Position numbers and translations under genes: made by a program. From Nephrocerus scutellatus (Eukaryota; Arthropoda; Insecta; Diptera; Pipunculidae): a stretch of DNA of 64,000 nt. This document shows, piece after piece, positions 42,113-53,523 of the stretch. Below the pieces are notes generated by a model. It saw only the letters and a program-made list of their open reading frames with translations, was not told the DNA's origin and ran no database searches. Location: NCBI GenBank assembly GCA_947095585.1, contig OX352762.1:30232669-30296668 (forward strand), written 5' to 3'. Each line of letters opens with the position of its first letter. Within the stretch, counting starts at the first letter, position 1.

Positions 42113-43663
42113 TCAAGCTGAGGCACGGGTATTACGGATGGGTTGGAGAATGGGCGGGATGCATCCGGATATTTCTTTTGAACACCGCTTGTGGAAAAAG
42201 CGATAAAACAGTGACAGGCAGGAAACATTCCTACGATGTTCAAGCGATTCGATTGTTTTCGCGATATGTACGTCACCAATAAGTTTTAACGCGCGGTTCT
42301 GAACTCTGTCTAGTAGATGCAATGTGGTCTTGGGAGCACCTGCCCAGACAATGCATTTGTATTCAAGTTTAGGGCGAATATACGCCTTGTAAACAGTAGC
42401 CAGATCTGAAGGAGTGAAGTACATCTTGCACCGTTTTAGGAAACCTAAGCATCTCGCAGCATTTTTGGCGATGGCAAATATGTGGTCATTCCAAAGAAGC
42501 TTGTTGTTGACACACATACCGAGAATTGAGAGTTTTTCAGTTTCTTTGATGCAAGATCCATTCATGGTTAAAGTTTGGGGGTTTAAATTACGCTTAGACG
42601 ACAGAAGACAGCATTGGGTTTTAGAAGCGTTAAATTCAACTCTATTATGTAGGCCCCACCTTGTTATGCTGTCAAGGTCAGAATTTAACGTGCTTAACAT
42701 ACGTTGTTGTGTCGAAGAGGGGCGCGCAGAAAGCGAGAAGTCATATGAAAAGCTAAGAGTACTGTCGTCAGCAAAGGAATGGATTGGATTAGAGGTGGTG
42801 GATAGGAGATCATTAATGAAAATCAGAAAGAGTGTCGGAGATAAAAAAGAGCCTTGAGGAACACCGGCGTTTATGCGGTTGACATTGGATTTGAATCCGT
42901 CCAATACGACCTGGATTGAACGGTCAGAAAGGTAGTTCCTAGTCCAATCGAGCAGGGTGTTGTTAATTCCATAAGCAGTCATTTTCGACAAAAGAGCTTG
43001 ATGCCAGACTCTGTCAAATGCCTTGGAAATATCGAGTGCAACGACTTTACTTTCACCAAATTTGTGAATAGACTGGTTCCACTTTTCAGTGAGATAAGCC
43101 ATCAGGTCACCTGTAGAGCGCTGCCTACGAAAACCGTACTGCTGGTCACTAAGGATTTCACGTGATTCAAGGTATTGCATAAGCTTACGATTGATCAGGG
43201 TTTCCATAACCTTGGAGAGTATGGATGTTAGCGCAATGGGTCGGTATGAGGAAAGAGATGACGTTTCGCCTTTTTTAGGAACAGGCTGGATAAAGGCTGC
43301 TTTCCAATTCCGTGGGACGACTCCAGAAGAATAAGACAAATGGAAAAGTCTGCGCAGTGGTAATGCCAACGTTGAAGAACACCTCTTCAAAACTAAAGCG
43401 GGAATGCCATCAGGCCCAGCAGATTTATGAATGTTGAGATCATTTAATACTCTAGCCACTTGACGAGTACGAAAGTAAATCTGTCCCATAGAGGATTCAA
43501 CTCTTTCAAGTACAGGCGGCGACAACGCGCTATGTGGCAGCGTAGAGCTAGCTGCGAAATGTGAAGCAAGCAGATTGGCCTTGTCTATAGAGCTGACAGT
43601 TGGAACATCATTGTGAATAAGCGTTGGAATTGAAGACGAGGCAGTATTTTTTATTCGTTTCAC
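42113..43663 (-). pseudogene. LINE-A reverse transcriptase region (unit 2)
   Basis: A 516-residue frame with all RT motifs as in unit 1 (motif C HSFADDSTLSF), and KLEYKCIVWAG instead of KLEYNCIVWAG. It is cut from the endonuclease by the same TAA. Confidence 0.85.
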
Positions 43664-43666
43664 GAA

Positions 43667-44783
43667 TTACCAAAAATTTTTACTTCCTTTGGGACATTGA
43701 AGTATTTTTTGCCTCAGTTTTTGGTCATATTCGAATTTTGCGCGTTTAAGGTAGGCATTGCAATCATTTCTGACTCGTCTAAATTTGGTTCGGTTTTCCA
43801 CAGTGGGTTTTATTTTATATAACCGAAAGCATACCTCACGGTTCCTAGTAACCTCTTTGCAGCTTAAGTCATACCACGCATTTTCCTTCGGTTTAATACA
43901 CTCTGTCCTGGAAGGGATAAATTGTATCATACCCTCGAGGATTATGTTAGTGATCGTATTAGAAGTGGCATCCACACCACTATTGGCGTTAAGTGGCCAG
44001 TTATAGCTTCTAAAGAAATTATTGAGGCCATCCCAGTTGGCTTTCTCGTATAGCCATACTTTTCTTTTAGGAGTTTTCTCTTTAACTGTGTGGTTTGACA
44101 ACGAGAAATTAGCTGATACTACACAATGGTCTGAAGAGCCTAGAGGCGATAATAAACTGACGGTGTATTTGTTAGGAAGAGAAGTAAGAAACAAGTCAAG
44201 GGTATTAGCGTTATGACTAACAATGTCTGGAATTCGAGTGGGCTCATTCACAAGCTGAGTGAGATGGTTAAAATCAGAAAATAACAACATCCTTTCCTTG
44301 CGGTGTTGTTAAGCCTGAGTGGCGAAGCCAACTAGAATTGTGAATATTGAAATCTCCCGCAATTACGATTTCAGACAATGGATCAATTGAAAAAATTCTA
44401 GTGATAGAGTCGGACAGTGCATCTAACTCACTACAAGTTGAGACACTGTCTAAATTGGGGCTTCTGTATATGAAGCAGTAGTAAATGATATGCTTACGCA
44501 CTTTGACTTTGAGCCAAATGAAGTTGAGTTCCGCGTTGGAACAATGATTGAAATGTGCTTGGGTTTGGTAAGCAATATCACTACGTACATATATTGCGAG
44601 ACCGCGGTGGGGAAAAAATACTGGCACTAAGTTGTAACCAGGCCAACTAAAATCCGAAACGTCGGAATCAGCATTAACCTGGGTTTCTGTTAGTGCCAGA
44701 ATACACGTGGCCGAGAGATTCAATCTAAGCCCACGAATGTTACACACGTCAACCCTGAATCCACACACAGTTATGTTGGACAC
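43667..44783 (-). pseudogene. LINE-A endonuclease and linker region (unit 2)
   Basis: Identical translation to unit 1 in both frames (44783-44274 and 44290-43667), with the same frameshift and terminal stop after KNFW. Confidence 0.8.
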
Positions 44784-45430
44784 ACTCTGACTGAATCAAG
44801 ACGAACCGTGATGCGAAGGGACAATGAAACCACTCAAAACAAACCGCTGCTAGTGTTATGCCTTTTCAGCAGTTATGAATTGAGCGATTGACAAAGCAAT
44901 CACACACACTGCCCGCCTCTCTGCAGAGTAGTGAACCAAACACACTAGGTCATCGAGTTGTTAGATAAACAAAAACGATTCACTAGCATCTTCAGCAGGG
45001 ATCGAGTGGAAAAAGGAGAGACAAAGGAAAGAAGGAAAACAGGTATACAACGCCACGCTTTAAGCACTATGAGCACCACCACGATACTGCACTGGGTTGG
45101 TGGTTTTATGTTTTTTTTTTTTTTGTGAATCGACACAAGCACACAGCACACACGGCGAACACGTTGAAACTTGAAAATTGTAGCCAGACACAGCCGTTTT
45201 ATTTTGCCGAATGTTTTTCTTCACTTCTTTTTTCTTTTTGTTTTTTTTTCCTTCTATTTTTCGACAATAACTCGAGCGCGGAAGTTAAAGACTACTCTCA
45301 ACGGAATGCAGTAGACAACAGAATGTTAGATAGAAACAATTAAATAAATGTTTAAACGTATGCAAGGATCATTTCGTTTCTCGTTGACGAAGCCAAGCTT
45401 AAGCGGGTACTATCTCATCTTTAAATTTAG

Positions 45431-45663
45431 GTTATTCTAGTGGTATCGAAACTAAAGATGATAATTTTATCATGCCTGACCCAAGTTATACAAAAAGTGT
45501 GCACCATAATTTTTCTACACCTGAATTTGAGAAATACGAACCTCCTTCGAAATTAATTTGTACCGATTATGAAGAAGACAAACCCATTTGTCGTAATTGC
45601 GAGACGCTAACAAAAAATGTTGCGATTACAGAGCAGAATATATTAATATTGAAGAAAAATTAG
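45431..45663 (+). pseudogene. Exon-like ORF (unit 2 copy)
   Basis: It has the same acceptor, reading frame and stop as 40193-40425, with no amino-acid difference seen. Confidence 0.4.
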
Positions 45664-45677
45664 CAATTATAAAAAAA

Positions 45678-46105
45678 ACAACCCATAAAAATTAAAATTT
45701 TTCTTGTAAATTCTCAATCGGAGATACACACACACACACACACTGCGTGCTCGTCTTGTGGCAAAATCATCCACCAAATTACGCAGCGGCAGCGAATAGC
45801 GCTGCTCACAAAGCACAGAGCTCAGACTTTGCCGTGATCTGATGCGATATAGCGATATTTAAAAATTGTATATTGGGGTCCCCAAGGGGCCGATCGCTCC
45901 AAATTTTTACAAAAAGTGTTTTCCATCGAAGACACACATGTGTACAAAATTTAAAGAAAATCGGGTAAATTTTGTAAAATATTTGTATGGGAGCCCCCCG
46001 AACCCGAGGTCCGAGGGGCCTCAATTTTAATAGAAAGTATTATCACCGGAAATATATATGTGTGTGTTTCAATAAAATCGGGCCATGGGAAGTGGGCTAA
46101 AAATT
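45678..46105 (+). repeat. Repeat C (unit 2)
   Basis: It is the same as unit 1 except for two more bases in the CA run and CCAAATTACG for CCAAACTACG. It is truncated at the unit 2/3 junction. Confidence 0.7.
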
Positions 46106-46363
46106 ATAGAATTTTTTTTTTTTATAATGTACACACGCTAAAGGGGTTTGCACCATTATAATGCTTAGCACAGCGTGGGCGTTAGGAAATTAGGGAGAGG
46201 AAAGGATGAGATGTCTATGCACACGTGTCTTAAACGACTGCAGATCATATAAATGCGGAAACACAGAATCAGGCAATTCATTCCACATAACTATCGTGCG
46301 GCTAAAGAAGGAATCTCTGAATTGGTTAGTACGTCCGAAGATAGGCTTAAAAGTAGACCCGTG

Positions 46364-47096
46364 ATGGGGATGGACTGGCCTGCGTCCTCTTCAACCTGGC
46401 GTTAGAGAAAGTGATCCGAGGCTTTGACGTAACGGCGAGAGGAACAATCCTCTATAAGTCCATTCAGATTCTGGCTAACGCAGACGATATTGACATCGTT
46501 GGTAGAAACCGAAGAGCTGTACAGGAAGCTTTCATCTAGGCGGCACGAAATCTGGGGTAACACATAAATGAGAGCAAAACGAAGTTCATGGTGGCCACGT
46601 CTGCGAGTAGAAGATCCAACATTGGTCCCTCAATTCAAATAGTGGAACGCGAATTTGAAGTAGAGCAAGTTTTGAACTACCTCGGGTCAACTGTAGCAGC
46701 CAATACCAGCATGGAACCAGAAATACGCGCACGGTTGTTTAAAGCCAACAAAGCCAACTATAGTCTGTCAAGACTCTTCAAATCCAGAAACTTAACCATG
46801 ACGTCCAAGCTGCTGATATATAAGACAATGGTCTTATTAGTACTTACATATGGATCCGAGACTTGGGTGCTTACCAAAAAGCATTCTGACCTCTTAGCCA
46901 CGTTCAAGAGAAAAGTCTTACGGAGAATTGTTGGCCCCGTATGTGAGGAAGGACGATTCCGGAGACTCTATAATGATGAGATCTACAAGCGTTACCTCGA
47001 TGTCGACATAGTGAAGAATATTAAGCTCGGTAGGCTCCGGTGGGCAGGACACCTAGCTCGCATGAGCAAAGATTATCCTGCTTTGCTCGGAAAGTC
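46364..47096 (+). pseudogene. RTE-B fragment (unit 3)
   Basis: Same sequence as in units 1 and 2. The chimeric open frame is 46588-47151. Confidence 0.8.
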
Positions 47097-47352
47097 CTTT
47101 ACCAGGAAAAAATTTAATTTACACACGCTAAACGGATTTGCACTCTTTTAGTGCTTAGCACAGCGTGGGCATTAGGAAATTATGGAGAGGAAAAGATGAG
47201 ATGTCTATGCACGCGTGTCTTAAATGACTGCAGATCATATAAATTCGAAAACACAGAATCGGGCCAGTCATTCCACATAACTGTAGTGCGGCTAAAGAAG
47301 GAATCTGTGAATCCGTACGTCCGAAGATGGGCCTAATGGTAGAATCATGGGC

Positions 47353-48903
47353 TCAAGCTGAGGCACGGGTATTACGGATGGGTTGGAGAATGGGCGGGAT
47401 GCATCCGGATATTTCTTTTGAACACCGCTTGTGGAAAAAGCGATAAAACAGTGACAGGCAGGAAACATTCCTACGATGTTCAAGCGATTCGATTGTTTTC
47501 GCGATATGTACGTCACCAATAAGTTTTAACGCGCGGTTCTGAACTCTGTCTAGTAGATGCAATGTGGTCTTGGGAGCACCTGCCCAGACAATGCATTTGT
47601 ATTCAAGTTTAGGGCGAATATACGCCTTGTAAACAGTAGCCAGATCTGAAGGAGTGAAGTACATCTTGCACCGTTTTAGGAAACCTAAGCATCTCGCAGC
47701 ATTTTTGGCGATGGCAAATATGTGGTCATTCCAAAGAAGCTTGTTGTTGACACACATACCGAGAATTGAGAGTTTTTCAGTTTCTTTGATGCAAGATCCA
47801 TTCATGGTTAAAGTTTGGGGGTTTAAATTACGCTTAGACGACAGAAGACAGCATTGGGTTTTAGAAGCGTTAAATTCAACTCTATTATGTAGGCCCCACC
47901 TTGTTATGCTGTCAAGGTCAGAATTTAACGTGCTTAACATACGTTGTTGTGTCGAAGAGGGGCGCGCAGAAAGCGAGAAGTCATATGAAAAGCTAAGAGT
48001 ACTGTCGTCAGCAAAGGAATGGATTGGATTAGAGGTGGTGGATAGGAGATCATTAATGAAAATCAGAAAGAGTGTCGGAGATAAAAAAGAGCCTTGAGGA
48101 ACACCGGCGTTTATGCGGTTGACATTGGATTTGAATCCGTCCAATACGACCTGGATTGAACGGTCAGAAAGGTAGTTCCTAGTCCAATCGAGCAGGGTGT
48201 TGTTAATTCCATAAGCAGTCATTTTCGACAAAAGAGCTTGATGCCAGACTCTGTCAAATGCCTTGGAAATATCGAGTGCAACGACTTTACTTTCACCAAA
48301 TTTGTGAATAGACTGGTTCCACTTTTCAGTGAGATAAGCCATCAGGTCACCTGTAGAGCGCTGCCTACGAAAACCGTACTGCTGGTCACTAAGGATTTCA
48401 CGTGATTCAAGGTATTGCATAAGCTTACGATTGATCAGGGTTTCCATAACCTTGGAGAGTATGGATGTTAGCGCAATGGGTCGGTATGAGGAAAGAGATG
48501 ACGTTTCGCCTTTTTTAGGAACAGGCTGGATAAAGGCTGCTTTCCAATTCCGTGGGACGACTCCAGAAGAATAAGACAAATGGAAAAGTCTGCGCAGTGG
48601 TAATGCCAACGTTGAAGAACACCTCTTCAAAACTAAAGCGGGAATGCCATCAGGCCCAGCAGATTTATGAATGTTGAGATCATTTAATACTCTAGCCACT
48701 TGACGAGTACGAAAGTAAATCTGTCCCATAGAGGATTCAACTCTTTCAAGTACAGGCGGCGACAACGCGCTATGTGGCAGCGTAGAGCTAGCTGCGAAAT
48801 GTGAAGCAAGCAGATTGGCCTTGTCTATAGAGCTGACAGTTGGAACGTCATTGTGAATAAGCGTTGGAATTGAAGACGAGGCAGTATTTTTTATTCGTTT
48901 CAC
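47353..48903 (-). pseudogene. LINE-A reverse transcriptase region (unit 3)
   Basis: A 516-residue frame identical in translation to unit 2; the AACGTC change is silent (Asp-Val kept). Confidence 0.85.
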
Positions 48904-48906
48904 GAA

Positions 48907-50023
48907 TTACCAAAAATTTTTACTTCCTTTGGGACATTGAAGTATTTTTTGCCTCAGTTTTTGGTCATATTCGAATTTTGCGCGTTTAAGGTAGGCATTG
49001 CAATCATTTCTGACTCGTCTAAATTTGGTTCGGTTTTCCACAGTGGGTTTTTTTTTATATAACCGAAAGCATACCTCACGGTTCCTAGTAACCTCTTTGC
49101 AGCTTAAGTCATACCACGCATTTTCCTTCGGTTTAATACACTCTGTCCTGGAAGGGATAAATTGTATCATACCCTCGAGGATTATGTTAGTGATCGTATT
49201 AGAAGTGGCATCCACACCACTATTGGCGTTAAGTGGCCAGTTATAGCTTCTAAAGAAATTATTGAGGCCATCCCAGTTGGCTTTCTCGTATAGCCATACT
49301 TTTCTTTTAGGAGTTTTCTCTTTAACTGTGTGGTTTGACAACGAGAAATTAGCTGATACTACACAATGGTCTGAAGAGCCTAGAGGCGATAATAAACTGA
49401 CGGTGTATTTGTTAGGAAGAGAAGTAAGAAACAAGTCAAGGGTATTAGCGTTATGACTAACAATGTCTGGAATTCGAGTGGGCTCATTCACAAGCTGAGT
49501 GAGATGGTTAAAATCAGAAAATAACAACATCCTTTCCTTGCGGTGTTGTTAAGCCTGAGTGGCGAAGCCAACTAGAATTGTGAATATTGAAATCTCCCGC
49601 AATTACGATTTCAGACAATGGATCAATTGAAAAAATTCTAGTGATAGAGTCGGACAGTGCATCTAACTCACTACAAGTTGAGACACTGTCTAAATTGGGG
49701 CTTCTGTATATGAAGCAGTAGTAAATGATATGCTTACGCACTTTGACTTTGAGCCAAATGAAGTTGAGTTCCGCGTTGGAACAATGATTGAAATGTGCTT
49801 GGGTTTGGTAAGCAATATCACTACGTACATATATTGCGAGACCGCGGTGGGGAAAAAATACTGGCACTAAGTTGTAACCAGGCCAACTAAAATCCGAAAC
49901 GTCGGAATCAGCATTAACCTGGGTTTCTGTTAGTGCCAGAATACACGTGGCCGAGAGATTCAATCTAAGCCCACGAATGTTACACACGTCAACCCTGAAT
50001 CCACACACAGTTATGTTGGACAC
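48907..50023 (-). pseudogene. LINE-A endonuclease and linker region (unit 3)
   Basis: Frames 50023-49514 and 49530-48907 have the same frameshift and stop. One residue differs (LYKKKP for LYKIKP). Confidence 0.8.
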
Positions 50024-50670
50024 ACTCTGACTGAATCAAGACGAACCGTGATGCGAAGGGACAATGAAACCACTCAAAACAAACCGCTGCTAGTGTTATG
50101 CCTTTTCAGCAGTTATGAATTGAGCGATTGACAAAGCAATCACACACACTGCCCGCCTCTCTGCAGAGTAGTGAACCAAACACACTAGGTCATCGAGTTG
50201 TTAGATAAACAAAAACGATTCACTAGCATCTTCAGCAGGGATCGAGTGGAAAAAGGAGAGACAAAGGAAAGAAGGAAAACAGGTATACAACGCCACGCTT
50301 TTAGCACTATGAGCACCACCACGATACTGCACTGGGTTGGTGGTTTTATGTTTTTTTTTTTTTTGTGAATCGACACAAGCACACAGCACACACGGCGAAC
50401 ACGTTGAAACTTGAAAATTGTAGCCAGACACAGCCGTTTTATTTTGCCGAATGTTTTTCTTCACTTCTTTTTTCTTTTTGTTTTTTTTTCCTTCTATTTT
50501 TCGACAATAACTCGAGCGCGGAAGTTAAAGACTACTCTCAACGGAATGCAGTAGACAACAGAATGTTAGATAGAAACAATTAAATAAATGTTTAAACGTA
50601 TGCAAGGATCATTTCGTTTCTCGTTGACGAAGCCAAGCTTAAGCGGGTACTATCTCATCTTTAAATTTAG

Positions 50671-50903
50671 GTTATTCTAGTGGTATCGAAACTAAAGATG
50701 ATAATTTTATCATGCCTGACCCAAGTTATACAAAAAGTGTGCACCATAATTTTTCTACACCTGAATTTGAGAAATACGAACCTCCTTCGAAATTAATTTG
50801 TACCGATTATGAAGAAGACAAACCCATTTGTCGTAATTGCGAGACGCTAACAAAAAATGTTGCGATTACAGAGCAGAATATATTAATATTGAAGAAAAAT
50901 TAG
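50671..50903 (+). CDS. Possible exon of an unrecognised host gene (unit 3 copy)
   Basis: Same sequence as 40193-40425. This copy is the one in place next to downstream exon-like sequence (51408-51474 and 51547-51631). The acceptor TTTAAATTTAG is followed by a frame entered in phase (two bases, then TAT). It ends ILKKN-stop at 50903 unless one base is missing in the A-run. If the stop is real this would be a terminal exon; if not, repeat C has been inserted into the exon at about 50930-51407. Product unknown; upstream exons were not found in the window. Confidence 0.35.
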
Positions 50904-50917
50904 CAATTATAAAAAAA

Positions 50918-51407
50918 ACAACCCATAAAAATTAAAATTTTTCTTGTAAATTCTCAATCGGAGATACACACACACACACACACTGCGTGCTCGTCTTGTG
51001 GCAAAATCATCCACCAAATTACGCAGCGGCAGCGAATAGCGCTGCTCACAAAGCACAGAGCTCAGACTTTGCCGTGATCTGATGCGATATAGCGATATTT
51101 AAAAATTGTATATTGGGGTCCCCAAGGGGCCGATCGCTCCAAATTTTTACAAAAAGTGTTTTCCATCGAAGACACACATGTGTACAAAATTTAAAGAAAA
51201 TCGGGTAAATTTTGTAAAATATTTGTATGGGAGCCCCCCGAACCCGAGGTCCGAGGGGCCTCAATTTTAATAGAAAGTATTATCACCGGAAATATATATG
51301 TGTGTGTTTCAATAAAATCGGGCCATGGGAAGTGGGCTAAAAATTGATCAGAAAATCTGACCAGCCAGCCAGCCAGCCAGCCACGTGCAACGCGAAGTTA
51401 ATATAGA
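50918..51407 (+). repeat. Repeat C, complete 3' end (unit 3 and beyond)
   Basis: It is like the other units to 51345, but here continues through its natural end: TGATCAGAAAATCTGACC, (CCAG)n at 51361-51382, CGTGCAACGCGAAGTTAATAT. The unit boundary at 51345 therefore lies inside repeat C. Confidence 0.75.
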
Positions 51408-51631
51408 GAATTTAAAAAGGGAAATACATCAAAAAAATAAACGGGAAAACACAATCGCAAAATCTAGATTCGAGGTATGTTTTCAAATTATAAGTACATA
51501 TTGTCGTATTATTCATCAAATAATAATATGAAAGGTAACCAAATAGACAAAAATTATTAGAAAATACTGACTTAGCCGAGAAGTATGGTTTGTCTAAGGG
51601 TCCAATAACCGAAATTGCTATTCCCAGTTAA
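51408..51631 (+). CDS. Possible last exons of the unrecognised host gene
   Basis: 51408-51474 ends in a good donor (CGAG-GTATGT). A 72-nt intron ends in CAAATAG (51546). The following exon 51547-51631 encodes QKLLENTDLAEKYGLSKGPI then TEIAIPS-stop. The donor phase that fits this frame gives ..QSQNLDSR before it; the more helix-like frame (ENLKREIHQKNKREN) does not match the phase, so an indel may have occurred. AATAAA lies near 51684, about 50 bases after the stop. These signs fit the 3' end of a small host gene or its pseudogene. No family recognised. Confidence 0.35.
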
Positions 51632-51683
51632 ATGTTTCTAAAGACCACCCATTTTTTAATTATAAACATGTGAGCTACTAAAA

Positions 51684-51689
51684 ATAAAT
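51684..51689 (+). terminator. Poly-A signal AATAAA after the putative last exon
   Basis: AATAAA in the context CTAAAAATAAATTTTTAATT, about 50 bases after the TAA at 51629-51631. It supports a 3' gene end here but is a common word in AT-rich DNA. Confidence 0.35.
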
Positions 51690-52050
51690 TTTTAATTTAA
51701 AACGTTTAAAACGAGTATTGTGCGTAGTAGTTTGGTTTGATCTGAAACAAATTGCAAACTCGCGTTGAATTAATTTTTTATTTTTTTTTTAAATTTCTTG
51801 TCTTTTTTTTGCTCAATGTTCATTTAGTTATGAGTTATGTTTAAAGTCTCTAGCTCAATAGGAAGTTGTTAGTTTAAATTCAATTACAAAATTCCACCCG
51901 CACAGCCAGGCATACACGAAAGCGAGCTAATAAAAACGTTTTAAAATAAAAACAACCAAAAAAATTAAATTAAATTCTCTAATTGAAACACAATGTGTAA
52001 AGTTGGAATAAAATCGGGTAACATTTTAAAAATAAAATTTCGAAGCCCCC
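51690..52050. other. AT-rich spacer
   Basis: T-rich runs and no gene or shared repeat recognised before repeat C sequence starts at ~52050. Confidence 0.5.
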
Positions 52051-52310
52051 TTATCCTGATCACTCCAAAATTTTTACAAAAAGTGTTTCCACCGGAGATA
52101 CACATGTGTATCGGGCTAATTTTTAAAAATGTATATGGAAGTCCCTCGGTACTAGGGCCACTTTCAAATTTTTATAAATTTTTTTAAAATTTTAATTGGG
52201 CCGATAACGCCAAATTTTTTATAAAAAGTAAAACATCGGAAGACACTAGCGTATAAAATTTGAATAAAATCGGATACTTTTTTTTTATAAAATTTAAAAA
52301 AAAAACTTTT
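52050..52310 (+). repeat. Repeat C, diverged copy
   Basis: Two diverged units can be read: CCAAAATTTTTACAAAAAGT, ACCGGAGATACACATGTGTA, CGGGCTAATTTTTAAAAATG, then CCAAATTTTTTATAAAAAGT and AATAAAATCGG. Confidence 0.65.
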
Positions 52311-52499
52311 GGTTAAGAAATATTTAACCAAATTTTTATTTATAATTCTCACCACCAGAGTCGACTTTTAAAAATTATATGGATAACTTGGCAAACACAT
52401 GAAACAAAAAATTTACCAAAATTTGGTTAGTTTTTGCTGTTGCTTTGATCAGCCGTTAACCACAAAAAATACCTAACTCATTTTGTTGAAAGCAATATA

Positions 52500-52703
52500 G
52501 CAAATTTCAAATTAAACCATTTAAAGTTCAATGCAAACTTTTTCAAAAGCAAACGAAACCGTTTCAAAAACAAATAAAACTTTTTCCAAACCAAACGAAA
52601 CTTTTTCAAATCGAAATTTTCAAAATTTTAAGAATTTTTCAATGGAGGGGCTGCCTGTTAACTGCTTGTGGTAATTTCATAGCACATTTTGTTGGAATTG
52701 TTG
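52500..52703 (+). repeat. Single arm of the intron-3 type foldback element
   Basis: TTTCAAATTAAACCATTTAA, GTTCAATGCAAACTTTTTC and the ~20-base repeats match the left arm at 29930-30073. The following loop part (TCAATGGAGGGGCTG, GGTAATTTCA, GGAATTGTTGCAG) matches 30083-30133. It runs up to the truncated Copia LTR at 52704. Confidence 0.7.
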
Positions 52704-52901
52704 CAGATGGTTATTTAACAAACGATATATTATTAAAGACTAAGTAATAAAAACACATGTTCTTCTCTCTTCGATAGATCGACAGATTTATTAGATTGTC
52801 ATGTGTACTTGAATAAAGTATAAACTGAATAGTGTTGCCATCTAGGTAATAAACAGCAAGTGATATCCATAAAACACAATTTAAAAACAACAATTCTGAC
52901 A
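52704..52901 (-). repeat. 3' LTR of Copia copy 1, truncated
   Basis: It matches 57134-57331 and begins TGTCAGAATTG on the - strand after the purine-rich AGTGGGAG. The last ~35 bases (57099-57133 in the full LTR, ending CGACA) are replaced by foldback-type sequence. Confidence 0.8.
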
Positions 52902-53010
52902 CTCCCACTGTTTTATGGAATATAAAAATTATTCAAAATCGAACAAACAATTTTACAAAAAAAAACAAAAATACAGTATGCAAAAGTTATGAATTCTCTT
53001 CAAGTTTGGA

Positions 53011-53523
53011 TCATATTCTGTTGCGATGAAATTCGAAGATTCTTCTTTCCAAGGGTTTGGTGAGGATATCTGCTGGCTGTTCTTTGATGTTGATGTATTT
53101 GAGTTGAAAAATTTTCTTGTCATACTGTTCTCGGATGTAGTGATATTGTACGTCAATATGTTTACTTTTGTGAAAAACAGGATTTTTAATCAATTCAAGC
53201 GTACTTTGATTGCCAATATAGAGAGTTGTAGCAATATTTTGATAAGGATAGATCTCTGCGATTAACTTTAAGAGCCAAATTATTTCCTTGATTGTTTAAA
53301 AAGCTGGAATGTATTCCGAATAGGTGGTAGAGGTGGCGACTGCAGACTGTCTTTGGGAACACCAGCTAACAACACATCCACTCCAAATAACTATAAATCC
53401 TGTAGTTGATTTGCGTGTTTCAATGTCTCCCGCAAAATCTGCATCACTGTAGCCACATAAGGATAATGTTTTTTACTTCTTAAAGTTTGCACTAATCAAC
53501 AGTTCCTTTTAGATACTTCATTA
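53011..53523 (-). pseudogene. Copia copy 1 RNase H region
   Basis: The - strand contains HKSKHIDVQYHYIREQYDKK and KEQPADILTKPLERRIFEFH (53193-53011), the usual C-terminal end of Copia RNase H. Upstream parts (VDWLF-type game near 53380-53460) are frameshifted. Copy 2 lacks about 220 bp of this region. Confidence 0.75.

Larger units (their letters stand above)
41860..45368 (-). mobile_element. LINE-A copy (unit 2)
   Basis: It is the same as unit 1, with the same frameshift and the same TAA before RT. The only coding difference seen is Lys for Asn in KLEYKCIVWAG, shared with unit 3. It includes the endonuclease-linker at 43667-44783 and RT at 42113-43663. Confidence 0.8.
47100..50608 (-). mobile_element. 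LINE-A copy (unit 3)
   Basis: It has the same structure and defects as the other units. It is distinguished by Lys for Ile in LYKKKPTVEN (T for A at ~49051), by AACGTCATTG near 48846 and by CGCTTTTAGC in the 5' untranslated region. Confidence 0.8.
35628..51345. repeat. Tandem array of three 5.24-kb composite units
   Basis: Unit 1 is 35628-40865, unit 2 is 40866-46105 and unit 3 is 46106-51345 (5238, 5240 and 5240 bp). Each begins ATAGAATTTTTTTTTTTTTT and ends AAGTGGGCTAAAAATT, and the internal joins are identical. The units differ at only a handful of sites. Unit 1 differs from both others at GCAGTTGTATTC/GCATTTGTATTC (~37115), in CA-repeat length, and at CCAAACTACG/CCAAATTACG. Unit 3 alone has AACGTCATTG, a T-for-A at ~49051 and CGCTTTTAGC. 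Units 2 and 3 are thus the closer pair. Each holds a LINE-A 3' end, an RTE-B fragment, a LINE-A body, an exon-like ORF and repeat C. Shared LINE-A defects show DNA-level duplication, not repeated retrotransposition. Confidence 0.93.
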
